Shown here in pieces: positions 16,884-26,149 of a DNA stretch of 64,000 nucleotides. Position 1 is the stretch's first letter. Each line of letters begins with the position of its first letter. This stretch comes from DATAOG01 sp963798075 (GTDB taxonomy: Bacteria > Pseudomonadota > Alphaproteobacteria > Geminicoccales > Geminicoccaceae), in assembly GCA_963798075.1 (NCBI GenBank), contig CAWCRU010000031.1:75605-139604 (forward strand). Reading direction: 5' to 3'. The notes below the pieces were generated by a model. That model saw nothing but the letters and a program-made list of their open reading frames with translations. It did not search any database and was not told the origin of the DNA. The position numbers and the translations under genes were made by a program.

Positions 16884-18065
16884 TCACTTGCGGCATCCGA
16901 GCTGTTCGAGCTGGCCGGTCACCGGCGCGAAGTCGGGGGGCGGCGTCTGCAGGGCTTCGATCTCGCGCCGGGCGTCGGCGATCGTCGCCTCGCCGTCGAG
17001 CACGGCGAGCCGGGTCCGGTACTCGCGGACCTCGCCATGCTCGAGCCGGGTCAGCTCGTCCCGCTGTTCGGCGAAGGCGCGCCCCTGGAGATGGTTGGTC
17101 GAGGGCTCGATGCCGAGGACGTAGAGGCCGGACTGCAGGCATTGCCACTGGATCAGGCAGGGCAACGCGTTGCGATCATAGTCCAGCCGGATCCCGAAGC
17201 CGCTCCGGCCGAGCCTCGGGTTGATCAGCGCGGTCGGGGCCATGCCGCCCGCCCCGGCTACGACGTCGTGCTCGTAGACCTGCTCGCTGAAGTCGGCTCT
17301 CGGCGGCCCCTGGACGCGGTAGCCGACGCCTTGGGCGCGCAGATCCTGGTGCACCGTGTGCACGACCCCGCGGCTCGGCAGCAGGAGCTCGGCACCGTCG
17401 TCGAGCACGGGAAAGCCGAAGTTGTAATGATAGAGCAGCATGTGCGGGGTCGGGCGAAAGCCCCGGTTCTCGACCCGGTCGGTGATGCTGAGGCTCATGC
17501 CGCCGAGTGCCGCCTCGATCCGCCGAGTAAGCACCAGGTTCTCGCCGAACACCGCCATCTGAGCGATCTCGCCCTCGGCGTGGAGGGTGCAGACATCACC
17601 CTCGAAGCGCTCGCCATAGCTCAGTAGCCGCGCCGGGACCTGTGAGATCCGGCCATGCAGCGGGTAGTCGCGCAGGGCGATGCCCGGGTAGATGTAGCTT
17701 GCCGCGCTCGAGGTCGCAGGCGCCAGCGCATGGTCGAGACCGCAGGTCGCGAGCAGGCCCGTGAACGAGCGGAGAAAACCCCAGCCGCGGCTCTCCTCGA
17801 CCGAAGCGAACGCCGGGTGGCGCGGCCCGACCGGCGAGCGCCAACCGATGGGGATCCCTCGATAGTCCGCGGACAAGAGATCGAAGCCGCGCTCGACCGC
17901 GATCCGGAAGCTCAGGCCCGAGCCGGTCTTGACCTCGAGCACGCGCACGCCGCGCTCGGGGCCGTCTGCGAGCTCGAGCAGCTCGACGCCCGCCACCTGC
18001 GCAAGGTGGCCGGTGCGCTCCGCCAGTTGGGTTTGCGACCAGGTCCGCCCGAACAGCTCGATCAT
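16884..18065 (-). CDS. Aldose 1-epimerase-like protein (DUF4432)
   Basis: 393 residues beginning MIELFGRTWSQTQLAERTG. It has VLEVKTGSGLSFRIAVERGFD, GIPIGWRSPVGPRHPAF, SYIYPGIALRDYPLHGRIS, PHMLLYHYNFGFPVLDDGA and LGIEPSTNHLQGRA, all conserved in DUF4432, a galactose-mutarotase-like superfamily often located in sugar catabolic loci. The likely role is anomer interconversion or binding of a sugar or sugar acid in the cytoplasm. It lies just upstream, on the same strand, of GNAT and the first sugar ABC system and may contribute to that pathway. Confidence 0.85.
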   Translation of the reverse strand: MIELFGRTWSQTQLAERTGHLAQVAGVELLELADGPERGVRVLEVKTGSGLSFRIAVERGFDLLSADYRGIPIGWRSPVGPRHPAFASVEESRGWGFLRSFTGLLATCGLDHALAPATSSAASYIYPGIALRDYPLHGRISQVPARLLSYGERFEGDVCTLHAEGEIAQMAVFGENLVLTRRIEAALGGMSLSITDRVENRGFRPTPHMLLYHYNFGFPVLDDGAELLLPSRGVVHTVHQDLRAQGVGYRVQGPPRADFSEQVYEHDVVAGAGGMAPTALINPRLGRSGFGIRLDYDRNALPCLIQWQCLQSGLYVLGIEPSTNHLQGRAFAEQRDELTRLEHGEVREYRTRLAVLDGEATIADARREIEALQTPPPDFAPVTGQLEQLGCRK

Positions 18066-18182
18066 CGATCCCTCCCACCGTCGCTCGCCGGCTTGCCTCC
18101 AAAGCGACTATAGCCTAGCGGAAGCGAGCCGGGCAGCGCGACCCCTCGGCGCCCTGCCCGGCGGATCGGAGGGACTTCTGAG

Positions 18183-18800
18183 GTGGGCCTCTACGCACGC
18201 CGGATCCTCCCTTGGGCGATCGACTTCGGCATGCGCCGCAAGCCGTTGTTGCGGCTGCGCCAGGATCTCGTGGCAGCGGCGCGCGGCCAGGTGCTCGAGA
18301 TCGGCGTCGGCTCCGGCCTCAACCTGCCGTTCTACCAGCGCGATCTCGAGGGCTTGTGGGGCCTCGAACCCTCGCCCGAGCTGCTCGCGATGGCCCGGAC
18401 CCAGGCCGCCTGGGTGCATTTTCCGGTCAGCCTCGCCGAAGGCCGGGCCGAGGCGCTGCCGCTCGACGATCACTCGGTCGACAGCGTGGTCATGACCTGG
18501 ACGCTCTGCAGCGTCGCCGGCCCCGAGCAGGCGCTCGCGGAGATCCGCCGGGTGCTGCGTCCGGCCGGTTGCCTGCTGTTCATCGAGCATGGCCGGGCGC
18601 CCGAGGCCAGCGTGCGCGGCTGGCAGGACCGACTGACGCCGGTCTGGCGCAAGGTCGCGGGCGGCTGCCATCTGAACCGGCCGGTCGACCGGCTGATCGA
18701 GGCCGCCGGCCTGCGCCTTGCCGATCTGGAGACCGGCTATCTGATCGACGGCCCGCGGCCCTTCGCCTTCCACTACCGCGGCCGGGCGGTGCCGGGCTGA
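18183..18800 (+). CDS. Class I SAM-dependent methyltransferase
   Basis: 205 residues. Motif I VLEIGVGSGLNLPFY binds SAM, followed by GLEPSPELLAMA, EALPLDDHSVDSVVMTWTLC (motif II) and EIRRVLRPAGCLLFIEHG (motif III), the pattern of the UbiE/Methyltransf_11 group. The C-terminal segment RPVDRLIEAAGL...YLIDGPRPFAFHYRG matches small proteins annotated as phospholipid or generic methyltransferases. The start is a GTG at 18183. Divergent from the epimerase-like gene; acceptor unknown. Confidence 0.85.
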   Translation: MGLYARRILPWAIDFGMRRKPLLRLRQDLVAAARGQVLEIGVGSGLNLPFYQRDLEGLWGLEPSPELLAMARTQAAWVHFPVSLAEGRAEALPLDDHSVDSVVMTWTLCSVAGPEQALAEIRRVLRPAGCLLFIEHGRAPEASVRGWQDRLTPVWRKVAGGCHLNRPVDRLIEAAGLRLADLETGYLIDGPRPFAFHYRGRAVPG

Positions 18801-18972
18801 GCGCTCAGCAGCCCGGCAAGCGGCCATCGAGCGGTCACGATTCTACCACGGAACCGCCTTAAGGACCTCCCGACCGCCTGCGCACTGGGTCGGTCGTGGG
18901 GTATGGTGTAGGGGAACCGGCATCGGCGGTGGCCGTTCGCATATCGGAGGTCGACGCCGCGGAGATGATTCC

Positions 18973-19896
18973 TTGAGTTTTCAGCTTGACCCCGAGGAAA
19001 CGGTCGCGGCCGGCGTTGCGCGCAGCGCCCGCGAGCAGCTCGATCGGGCGCGGGCCGAGCTCGGGGACGGCCGCCGCGATCGCCACACGGCAATTCACGA
19101 GGCGCGCAAGTCCTGCAAGCGCCTGCGCGGGCTGTTGCGGCTTGCCCGCAGCGGGCTCGGCGAAAGGGTGTATCGGCGGGAGAACGCCGCCTTGCGCGAC
19201 GCGGCGCGCCGGCTGTCGGCGCTGCGCGACGCCGAGGCGCTGCTTGAGACCTATGACAAGCTCTCCGAGCGCTTCGAGGGCGAGATCGACCGGCGGCGCA
19301 TTGCGCCGGTACGCCGGGTGCTGGCGGCCCATCGCGCGGAGCTCGGCAAGGACGATCTCGAGGCCTCGATCGCCGGCTTCCGCGCCGATCTCGAGGCCGT
19401 CCGGGAGCGCCTTTCGTCCTGGCCGCCGGCCGGCGACGTCGAGGTCCTCTCGAGCGGCCTCAGGCGCACGTACAAGCGGGCGCGCCGAGCGATGCAGGCA
19501 GCCTACGGCGCGCCGTCCACCGAGCGCTTCCACGACTGGCGCAAGCGCGTCAAGTACCACCGCTACCACCTTGAGCTGCTGGCCCCGCTGTGGCCGCGCC
19601 AGATCGAGGCCCGGCGCAAGGAAGTCAAGGCGTTGGGCGGCAGACTCGGCGAGGAGCACGATCTCGCGGTGCTCCAGGCAACGCTGGCCACGAAGGATGG
19701 AAGCTTCGGCGAGGACAGCGCGCTGGCTCTGTTCGCGCTCGCAGAACGCCGCCGGGGCGAGCTGCGCGACCTGATGCGACCACTCGGCCAGCGCCTGTTT
19801 GCCGAGCGCCCCCGGTCGCTGGCGCGGCGCTTCGAGGTCTACTGGCGAGCCGCCCGGATCGAGGCCGAGGGCGCTGGCGCGCGCAAGGTCGCCTGA
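18973..19896 (+). CDS. CHAD domain protein
   Basis: 307 residues, nearly all one CHAD domain (PF05235), an all-helical fold rich in conserved His, Arg and Lys. IHEARKSCKRLRGLLRL and FHDWRKRVKYHRYHLELL are the two signature helices. CHAD domains bind polyphosphate and associate with polyP granules. The start is TTG at 18973 behind a GGAGAT site; no ATG or GTG gives a full domain. The gene is followed after 14 bases by a CYTH-like gene, the usual partner. Confidence 0.87.
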   Translation: MSFQLDPEETVAAGVARSAREQLDRARAELGDGRRDRHTAIHEARKSCKRLRGLLRLARSGLGERVYRRENAALRDAARRLSALRDAEALLETYDKLSERFEGEIDRRRIAPVRRVLAAHRAELGKDDLEASIAGFRADLEAVRERLSSWPPAGDVEVLSSGLRRTYKRARRAMQAAYGAPSTERFHDWRKRVKYHRYHLELLAPLWPRQIEARRKEVKALGGRLGEEHDLAVLQATLATKDGSFGEDSALALFALAERRRGELRDLMRPLGQRLFAERPRSLARRFEVYWRAARIEAEGAGARKVA

Positions 19897-19910
19897 GGGC
19901 GCGCCCGCTG

Positions 19911-20501
19911 ATGCGCGAGGCGACACCCCGCCCCTATGCGCCGGCCCGCTTCGAATACCGGATCTGGGGCGAGACCTTCCCCGAGCTGCCGGCGCCGGAC
20001 CGGGTGCCCGCGAGCCCCGAGGTCTACCTCCTCTCGGACGCGGCCGAGGGCGTCAATGTGAAGATCCGCGCCGGGGCCCTCGAGATCAAGCGCCTGCTCG
20101 GCCTTTGCGGTCAGCTCCAACACTGGCTGCCGGCGTTGCGCTGCCCCCTGCCGTTGCCGGCGGCCGTGGTCGAGCGCGAACTCGGCCCGGCGCTCGGGGT
20201 CGCGGCGCCGCCGCTCGCGCATGCCGGCTATGACCTCGAGCGCTTGCTCGGGGACGTGGTGAGCGCCTGGACGAGCGTCCGGAGCGTGAGCCTGCTCAAG
20301 CGGCGGCGCTCGTTCGAGGTCGCGGGCGCGCGCGCCGAGCGCACCCGGATCGAGCTCGGCGCGGTCATCATCGAGAGCGTCGCGGTCGAGGCGGAGGCGT
20401 TGCGGGCCGCGCGCCGGGCGGTCGCCAAGCTCGGGCTGACGCGGGCGCCGAACCTGGACTACGTCGCAGCGCTGCGACGACTGCGCGCGGGTCCACTTTG
20501 A
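19911..20501 (+). CDS. CYTH-like protein paired with CHAD
   Basis: 196 residues. VYLLSDAAEGVNVKIRAGALEIKRLL resembles the beta-strands of the triphosphate tunnel (CYTH) fold, and ARTRIELGAVIIESVAVEAE further on resembles its C-terminal strands. The ExExK metal/phosphate signature of active CYTH phosphohydrolases is not seen; the N-terminus reads RFEYRIWGETFPEL instead. The family assignment is by pattern plus the immediate CHAD neighbour, and enzymatic activity is doubtful. Its 3' end overlaps the convergent channel gene by about 40 bases. Confidence 0.65.
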   Translation: MREATPRPYAPARFEYRIWGETFPELPAPDRVPASPEVYLLSDAAEGVNVKIRAGALEIKRLLGLCGQLQHWLPALRCPLPLPAAVVERELGPALGVAAPPLAHAGYDLERLLGDVVSAWTSVRSVSLLKRRRSFEVAGARAERTRIELGAVIIESVAVEAEALRAARRAVAKLGLTRAPNLDYVAALRRLRAGPL

Positions 20502-20986
20502 GCATAGCTCGGTGGAGCTGCCGCCAGGCGATCTCCGTCAGGACGGTGCGCCGCGCCGGATGGGTCCGCGGGCTCCAGGTCGCGGCCGGGTGGAGTGGGC
20601 CGCATCAGCCATCCACCGGCCTTGCCCGCTCCCGGATCTCCCAGTGCTGACGAGAGCGTGCCCAGCGTGAGCCCGTCGCGCGCCTCATAGGCCTTCGCGG
20701 CGGCGTGCACGGCCAGCGCCACGATGATGCCGATCTGGATCAGGCCGATGTAGGCGATGACGACCGCCATGGCCTTGCCGGCGCCGCGCTGGGGGCGAAG
20801 GTCGCCGTAGCCGACGGTCGTTCCGGTGATGAAGCCGAAATAAATGCTGTCCGACAGCGACCAGCCCTCGCCCCGTCCGATCAAGATGGCGAGTCCGACC
20901 ATCAGGGCCAGGAGGAGGACGAGCACGGGTGCCGCATCCAGCAACATGCCGCCCAGGAGTGCTACGAAATCGAGCGCAAATCCCAC
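20459..20986 (-). CDS. Two-TM potassium channel family protein
   Basis: About 175 residues. TM1 (LLDAAPVLVLLLALMVGLAI), a pore helix with selectivity filter TGTTVGYGD, then TM2 (VVIAYIGLIQIGIIVALAVHA): a minimal KcsA-like Ion_trans_2 subunit that would work as a tetramer in the inner membrane. The GTG at 20986 has GGGGG just upstream and places TM1 near the N-terminus. There is no RCK or other regulatory domain; the C-terminal ~65 residues are low-complexity and may reflect a frame change. Convergent with the CYTH-like gene. Confidence 0.78.
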   Translation of the reverse strand: MGFALDFVALLGGMLLDAAPVLVLLLALMVGLAILIGRGEGWSLSDSIYFGFITGTTVGYGDLRPQRGAGKAMAVVIAYIGLIQIGIIVALAVHAAAKAYEARDGLTLGTLSSALGDPGAGKAGGWLMRPTPPGRDLEPADPSGAAHRPDGDRLAAAPPSYAQSGPARSRRSAAT

Positions 20987-21181
20987 GCTTTCCCCCTCGG
21001 TGCCGGCGCGACCGCTCTGGGCGGCCTGATCCTCGCTTGGCCCCGTCAGCTCGTATCGGCAACCCGCGTCGTCGCCAATTCGGGCGCACCTCCCCACGAG
21101 CGCTTACACCGGAGCATCCGGGATGTGAACAGGGTCGAGATCCCGCTCAAAGAAGTCGCGCGGGCCCGGTCGGGAAGGGCG

Positions 21182-22939
21182 TCAGGTGAGCCCCGCCTTG
21201 AGGAGGCTCGAGCGGTGGTGCTCGAGATCGCCCGGCTGCTTATAGTGCAGCGTTAAAAGGTAGCCCTCGACGGTGAAGCCGGGGTCGCGCGCCCGAACTT
21301 CGGCGGTGTGGGCGCACGCCGCCGCAGCGTTGTCCAGCTGCGCGTGGGCGGCCGCGAGAAATGCGTGATGGGCCGCATCCGGCCGCGTGATCCGCATGAA
21401 GGAATCGATCGCCTCGGCATAACGTCCGGCCACGAAGTAGGCGCGCCCGAGGTGATTCCAGAAGCGCTCGGGGTGGTAGGGATTCAAGCGCATCGCCTTT
21501 TGGATCCACTCGATGCCCTCGTCCGCCCGGCCGAGCCAGGTCAGAAGCTCGCCCTGTTGAACCAGGATCAGGTCGTTGTTCGGGTTGAGGCTCAGTCCCC
21601 GCTCCTGATGGTACATCGCCCGGTCGTGGTCATCGCCCAAGAGGCTGACCGCAGCCAGGATGCGGTGCACGTCGCTGTCGTTGTCGTCGAGGGCCAGCGC
21701 GGCCTGCAGCGCGCCCACCACACGCGTCCAGGTGGCGCCCCGGTCCGCGCACCAGCCGTAGATCCAGGACTGGCCCAGCACGCATGCCGTCCACGCGTGG
21801 GCGTGGGCGTATTTCGGATCGAGCGTGAGCGCCCGCTCGAGGAGCCGCTGCGCCTCGGCATTGGCCTCGGGCGTCGCGCGGTGGTGCAGGACCTTGCCGG
21901 CCAGCACGAGCTCGTACGCCGCCATGCTGTCGGTGGGCTTGCGCTTCGCCCGGTCGTGGGTCGCCTGCTCGAGCCGTCCCGGCAAGGTCGCGACGATCGC
22001 CGCGACCACCTCGTCCTGGATCGCGAAGATGTCCTCGAGCTCGCGGTCATAGCGCTCGGCCCAGACGTGGCGGTCGGTCAGGGCGTCGATCAGCTGCACC
22101 GTGACCCGGACCCGTTTGCCGGCCTTGCGCACGCTGCCCTCGACCACGTATTGGACGCCGAACTCGCGCGCCACGTCCTGGATCCGGACCGCCTTGCCCT
22201 TGTGCACGAAAGCCGAGTTGCGCGAGATCACCAAAAGGTCGCGAAAGCGCGAGATGGCGGTGATAAGGTCCTCGGTCAGGCCGTCGGCGAAGAACTCCTG
22301 CTCCGGATCGCCGCTCATGTTCGTGAACGGCAGCACCGCGATCGCCGGCTTGTCGGCCGCCGCCGTGGCGGCCGTCGCCGGCCTGGGTTCGGGTGGCGCG
22401 CTCGCACCCTCTTCGAGCAGCACCCGGAAGACCCGGATAGGGCGGGCGAGGTTCTTTACCGTGCGCTCGCCCAGATCCTCGAAGGCGACGTCGAGCCGGT
22501 CGCCGATCTGATCGCGCACCGCCTGCGAGACGGCGATGCCGCCGGCCTCCGCCAACGCCTCGAGCCGGGCGGCGATGTTGACGCCGTCGCCGAAGATGTC
22601 GTCGTCCTCGGTGATCACGTCGCCGAGGTTGATGCCGATCCGAAACTGGATCCGGCCTGCCAGCGGCAGGTCGGCGTTGCGCGTTGCTATCCGGCGCTGA
22701 ATCTCGGCGGCGCACTGGACCGCCGCGGTGACGCTGCCGAACTCGACCAGCATGCCGTCGCCCGCGGTCTTGATGATCCGGCCCCGGTTCTTGGCGATCG
22801 CGGGGTCGAGCAGCTCGAGCCGGTGCGCCCGCAGGCGCGCGAGCGTGCCCGCCTCGTCGGTCTCCATCAACCGGCTGTAGCCGACCATGTCGGCGGCGAA
22901 GATCACCGCGAGCCGGCGCTCGACGGTCCTGGCTTCCAT
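21182..22939 (-). CDS. Class III adenylate/guanylate cyclase with TolB-like and TPR domains
   Basis: 585 residues. The N-terminal cyclase domain (about 1-175) has VIFAADMVGYSRLM (first metal Asp), KTAGDGMLVEF (substrate Lys and second metal Asp) and FGDGVNIAARLE (transition-state Asn and Arg), so it looks catalytically intact. A TolB/FlgO-like domain (about 195-320) starts AIAVLPFTNMSGDPEQEFFADG and includes VVEGSVRKAGKRVRVTVQL. C-terminal TPR repeats follow (about 345-560). This architecture is common in alphaproteobacteria and is thought to link cAMP production to an unknown signal. ATG at 22939; monocistronic by its spacing. Confidence 0.9.
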   Translation of the reverse strand: MEARTVERRLAVIFAADMVGYSRLMETDEAGTLARLRAHRLELLDPAIAKNRGRIIKTAGDGMLVEFGSVTAAVQCAAEIQRRIATRNADLPLAGRIQFRIGINLGDVITEDDDIFGDGVNIAARLEALAEAGGIAVSQAVRDQIGDRLDVAFEDLGERTVKNLARPIRVFRVLLEEGASAPPEPRPATAATAAADKPAIAVLPFTNMSGDPEQEFFADGLTEDLITAISRFRDLLVISRNSAFVHKGKAVRIQDVAREFGVQYVVEGSVRKAGKRVRVTVQLIDALTDRHVWAERYDRELEDIFAIQDEVVAAIVATLPGRLEQATHDRAKRKPTDSMAAYELVLAGKVLHHRATPEANAEAQRLLERALTLDPKYAHAHAWTACVLGQSWIYGWCADRGATWTRVVGALQAALALDDNDSDVHRILAAVSLLGDDHDRAMYHQERGLSLNPNNDLILVQQGELLTWLGRADEGIEWIQKAMRLNPYHPERFWNHLGRAYFVAGRYAEAIDSFMRITRPDAAHHAFLAAAHAQLDNAAAACAHTAEVRARDPGFTVEGYLLTLHYKQPGDLEHHRSSLLKAGLT

Positions 22940-23029
22940 GCATTGCTTCCTTCGGCGCGAGTGCTGGAATGTAGCAAGAAAGCCGCCGGCTGGCTATGGC
23001 GCGGCGTCTGTCCGGCCCCTGCCCGGGGC

Positions 23030-24298
23030 TCACCAGCCGGCCCGCGCCTGCAGCAGCCGCAGACGGTCATCGAGGCGGGCGAGATTATCGCGCGCGGCGC
23101 CGTAGCCGTTCAAGGTCGCGTGCGCGGCCTCCCAGAACAGGGTCGAGACCTTGGCATATTGGGCGCCGGTCACCGCCGAGGGGCGGGCGACCGCATCCGG
23201 CAAGACCTTGGCGAGGTCGGCGAAGAACGGGTTGGCGGCCAGGACCTCCGGGTCCTGATAGAGGCTGGCTATGGTCGGCGCGAACGAGCCCTCGATCGCG
23301 CGCCGCTTCTGCTCGGCGGGGCTCGCCAGATAGCGCACGAGGTCGATCGCCGCTGCCTGGTTCTTCGAATGCTTGGAGACCGCGAGTTGCCAGCCGCCGA
23401 GCACGGCGCTGTGGCGACCATGGGCGCCGCCCTTGGGCAAAGGAGCGACGCCGACCTTGCCTTTGAGCGGGCTGTCCGCGGCCTCCAGCAGCGACCAGGC
23501 ATAGGGCCAGTTGCGCATGAAGACGGCGTTGCCCCGCTCGAAGGTGATCCTCGCATCCTCCTCGACGAACTGGCTGACCCGGGGTGGTGCTATCGTCCCG
23601 ACCCAGGCGGCGGCCTCGCCAAGTGCCAGTGCCGCGGCCGGGTTGTCGACAGTGATCGCGCCGTTGCCGTCAACGATCGTGCCGCCGCCATAGGCGTTGA
23701 TCCACTCCAGCGCGTTGCAGGTCAGACCCTCGTAGGCCTGGCCTTCGAAGACGAGGCCAAAGATGTCGGGGTTGCCGGCCGCGCGCTCGGCCGTCTGGAT
23801 CATGAGCGCAGTGTCGGCGAGCTCGGCCCAGGTCGCCGGCACCGGCACGCCATATTTGGCCAGCAGGTCCTTGCGGTAATAGAGCATGCCCGCGTCGGTG
23901 AACCAGGGCATGGCGACGAGACGGCCCCCGACCGTGTTGTTGGCAACGATCGCCGGCAGGTGCCGGTTCAGCACGTCGGGCGCGATCTGGGAGCTGAGGT
24001 CGACAAGCTCGCCCGCGAGCGCGCTCGGCCAGATCACGTCGATCTCAAGCACGTCAAGACCGGGGTCGCCACGGCCGAGCAGGTCCAGATATTGGAAATA
24101 GCGCTCGTTGCTGCGCTCGGGGCCGCGGATGACCTTGACGCTGTTGCCGCTCGCGGCCGCCCAGGCGTCCGCCGCCTCCTGACAGAGGCGCATCTCCATG
24201 TCCTGGGCACCGCAGGAGAGGGTGACCTCGGCCGCGCCGGCGGGCAGCACGCCGAGCAGCCATGCGCCGAGCGCGGCGGAGCAGATTCCGAGCCTCAT
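23030..24298 (-). CDS. Extracellular solute-binding protein, MalE/ThuE type
   Basis: 422 residues with a Sec signal (MRLGICSAALGAWLLG, cleavage after AGA near 23). The mature protein is a family 1 extracellular binding protein: RLCQEAADAWAAASGNSVKVI, VLEIDVIWPSALAGELVDL, MPWFTDAGMLYYRKDLLAKYG, NALEWINAYGGGTIVDGNG, ERGNAVFMRNWPYAW and GGWQLAVSKHSKNQAAA. These match trehalose/maltose-type ligands. No permease or ATPase of this class is nearby, so it is an orphan here. The ATG at 24298 is the first that gives a signal peptide. It is divergent from ltnD, and the 169-base gap may hold both promoters. Confidence 0.85.
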   Translation of the reverse strand: MRLGICSAALGAWLLGVLPAGAAEVTLSCGAQDMEMRLCQEAADAWAAASGNSVKVIRGPERSNERYFQYLDLLGRGDPGLDVLEIDVIWPSALAGELVDLSSQIAPDVLNRHLPAIVANNTVGGRLVAMPWFTDAGMLYYRKDLLAKYGVPVPATWAELADTALMIQTAERAAGNPDIFGLVFEGQAYEGLTCNALEWINAYGGGTIVDGNGAITVDNPAAALALGEAAAWVGTIAPPRVSQFVEEDARITFERGNAVFMRNWPYAWSLLEAADSPLKGKVGVAPLPKGGAHGRHSAVLGGWQLAVSKHSKNQAAAIDLVRYLASPAEQKRRAIEGSFAPTIASLYQDPEVLAANPFFADLAKVLPDAVARPSAVTGAQYAKVSTLFWEAAHATLNGYGAARDNLARLDDRLRLLQARAGW

Positions 24299-24467
24299 GA
24301 TCGCCTCCCTGCGTCGACCTGCGAGCCGGTTCGTCTGAAAAGTGTAGCATGGCGGCTCTGGGAGCGCGAAGCCGACGCGCATTCGAAGCGCTCCGGTTGT
24401 GGCCGGGCCGGGACTTGGCTAGCTTCAAGGCTCGCGGGCCGCTCGCCGCTCGCGAGGGGGATCGAGG

Positions 24468-25391
24468 ATGCCAGAGGCCACGCCGATCGGCTTCATCGGA
24501 CTTGGTGCCATGGGCGCCGGCATGGCCGCCAACCTGCTGCGCGCGGGCTTCAGGGTGACCGGCTTCGACCTCAGGCAGGCGGCGCTCGAGAAGCTGGTCG
24601 AGCAGGGCGGTCACGCTGCAGCGAGCCCGCGCGCGGCGGCCGCGGGCGCCGCACTGCTGGTCGTCATGGTGGTCAACGACGCCCAGGTGGACGCCGTGCT
24701 GTTCGGAGCGGAGGGCGCGCTGGAGACGCTGCCCGAGGGTGCCACGGTCGTGCTCTCGAGCACCGTTGCGGCGGGCTATACGCGCGGCCTCGGCGAGCGC
24801 CTTGCGGCGCGTGGCCTGTATCTTCTGGATGCGCCGGTGAGCGGTGGTGCCTCCGGCGCCGAGGCCGGGAAGCTCACGATCATGGCCTCGGGGCCGGAAG
24901 CGGCATTCGCCGCCGCCGGGCCAGCGTTCGCGGCCTGCGCCAAGCAGGTCTATCGCCTGGGCGATCAGCCCGGGATCGGCTCGACGGTCAAGGCGGTCAA
25001 CCAACTGCTGGCCGGCATCAACCTCGTGACCGCGGCCGAGGGCATGGCGTTCGGGGTGGCACTCGGCGCCGATCCCAAGGTGCTCTACGAGGTGATCCGA
25101 GGCGCTGCCGGCGGCAGCTGGATGTTCGAGAACCGGGTGCCGCACATGCTGGCGGACGACTACACGCCGACCAGTGCGATCGACATCTGGGTCAAGGACC
25201 TGGGCCTCGTGCTCGAGACCGGCAAAGCGCTGAAGATGCCCTTGCCGATGGCGGCTGCCGCCTATCAGGTGGTGATGATGGCCGCTGCGAAGGGCCTCGG
25301 GCCGATCGACGACGCGGGCTTCGTCAAGGTCTACGAGAGTTTCACCGGGGCCAAGATCGCCGGCCCCAGGGGCGGGGACAAGACGGGATGA
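24468..25391 (+). CDS. ltnD: L-threonate dehydrogenase-like (3-hydroxyisobutyrate dehydrogenase family)
   Basis: 307 residues. IGFIGLGAMGAGMAANLLRAGF binds NAD(P). DAPVSGGASGAEAGKLTIMASG is the substrate-binding motif, and GSTVKAVNQLLAGINLVTAAEG carries the catalytic Lys, with the NQLLAG wording typical of LtnD. LtnD oxidises L-threonate to 2-oxo-tetronate. The assignment is strengthened by denD, otnK and otnC within 6 kb, the other enzymes of four-carbon acid sugar catabolism. The related tartronate-semialdehyde or 3-hydroxyisobutyrate dehydrogenases are the alternatives. The TGA overlaps the next ATG (ATGA). Confidence 0.8.
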   Translation: MPEATPIGFIGLGAMGAGMAANLLRAGFRVTGFDLRQAALEKLVEQGGHAAASPRAAAAGAALLVVMVVNDAQVDAVLFGAEGALETLPEGATVVLSSTVAAGYTRGLGERLAARGLYLLDAPVSGGASGAEAGKLTIMASGPEAAFAAAGPAFAACAKQVYRLGDQPGIGSTVKAVNQLLAGINLVTAAEGMAFGVALGADPKVLYEVIRGAAGGSWMFENRVPHMLADDYTPTSAIDIWVKDLGLVLETGKALKMPLPMAAAAYQVVMMAAAKGLGPIDDAGFVKVYESFTGAKIAGPRGGDKTG

Positions 25392-26149
25392 ACCGGTCGG
25401 CGCACGGATTGCTAGCTTCGGGTCGAATCGCGCTCGGGATCGACCTCGGTACGACCATGCTCGCCGCCGGTCTGATCCTGGCGGGATGTGCCAAATACGA
25501 ACCGACCCAGCAGCGGCTGACGATCGCTCCGGATCCGGTCGACTGCGCCGACGGCACGCCCGGAACCTGCGTCACGGTCACCGATGATGCGGGCGACGTG
25601 TGGATCACGCGGCCCGGCGAGATCGCGGGCTTCACCTACGAGCCGGGATTCGCCTACGAGCTGCTGGTCGAGGAGCCCTCGCAGGTCAACGAGGCCGAAT
25701 CCCCCGAGCCGCTGCGACTGACGCTGGTCCAAATCCTGAGCAAGCAGGCAGCTGGCGCATCCGAACAGACGCTGACAGCGCGCCTCGACCAGGGCCAGTG
25801 GTTGCTCGCGAACGTCAGCCCCAGCGATTACAGCGAGGCCCAGTGGGCGGCCAGTCGGATCACCGCCAGCTTCGACCTCGGCGCCGGCCGCCTGTCCGGT
25901 TTCGCCGGCTGCAACGACTACTTCGCCACGCTCGCCGTCACGGGCGATCAGATCCAGGTGTCGGCGCCAGGTTCGACCCGGAAAGCCTGTGCCCCGCAGA
26001 CGGTCATGGACCTGGAGCAGGAGTATCTGACGCGGATCGCCAGAGCCACGGCCTTCGCCGTCACGCCTGGCCGGCTGGAGCTTTCCTTGTCCGACGGCAG
26101 CGGCATGGAGTTCCGCAGCGCCGGCAAAGCATCCAATGCCGCCAAGTAG
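25388..26149 (+). CDS. Lipoprotein with DUF4377 and META domains
   Basis: 253 residues. A lipobox LILAGC lies near residue 34, after an unusually long N-region, so an internal start is possible. The first domain (about 40-120) fits DUF4377 (CVTVTDDAGDVWITR, EIAGFTYEPGFAYELLVEE). The second (about 130-245) fits META/HslJ (QWLLANVS, ITASFDLGAGRLSGFAGCNDYFA, GSTRKACAPQTVMDLEQEYL, LELSLSDGSGMEFR). HslJ-like domains are linked to envelope stress and heat-shock responses. Coupled to ltnD by ATGA; convergent with the cupin gene, one base apart. Confidence 0.8.
   Translation: MNRSAHGLLASGRIALGIDLGTTMLAAGLILAGCAKYEPTQQRLTIAPDPVDCADGTPGTCVTVTDDAGDVWITRPGEIAGFTYEPGFAYELLVEEPSQVNEAESPEPLRLTLVQILSKQAAGASEQTLTARLDQGQWLLANVSPSDYSEAQWAASRITASFDLGAGRLSGFAGCNDYFATLAVTGDQIQVSAPGSTRKACAPQTVMDLEQEYLTRIARATAFAVTPGRLELSLSDGSGMEFRSAGKASNAAK

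Noticed and set aside
21308..26149. A 1613-codon plus-strand open frame
   Set aside because: It is an antisense shadow of the cyclase-TPR and sugar-binding genes caused by high GC. Only its last part (25388-26149) encodes a recognisable protein.
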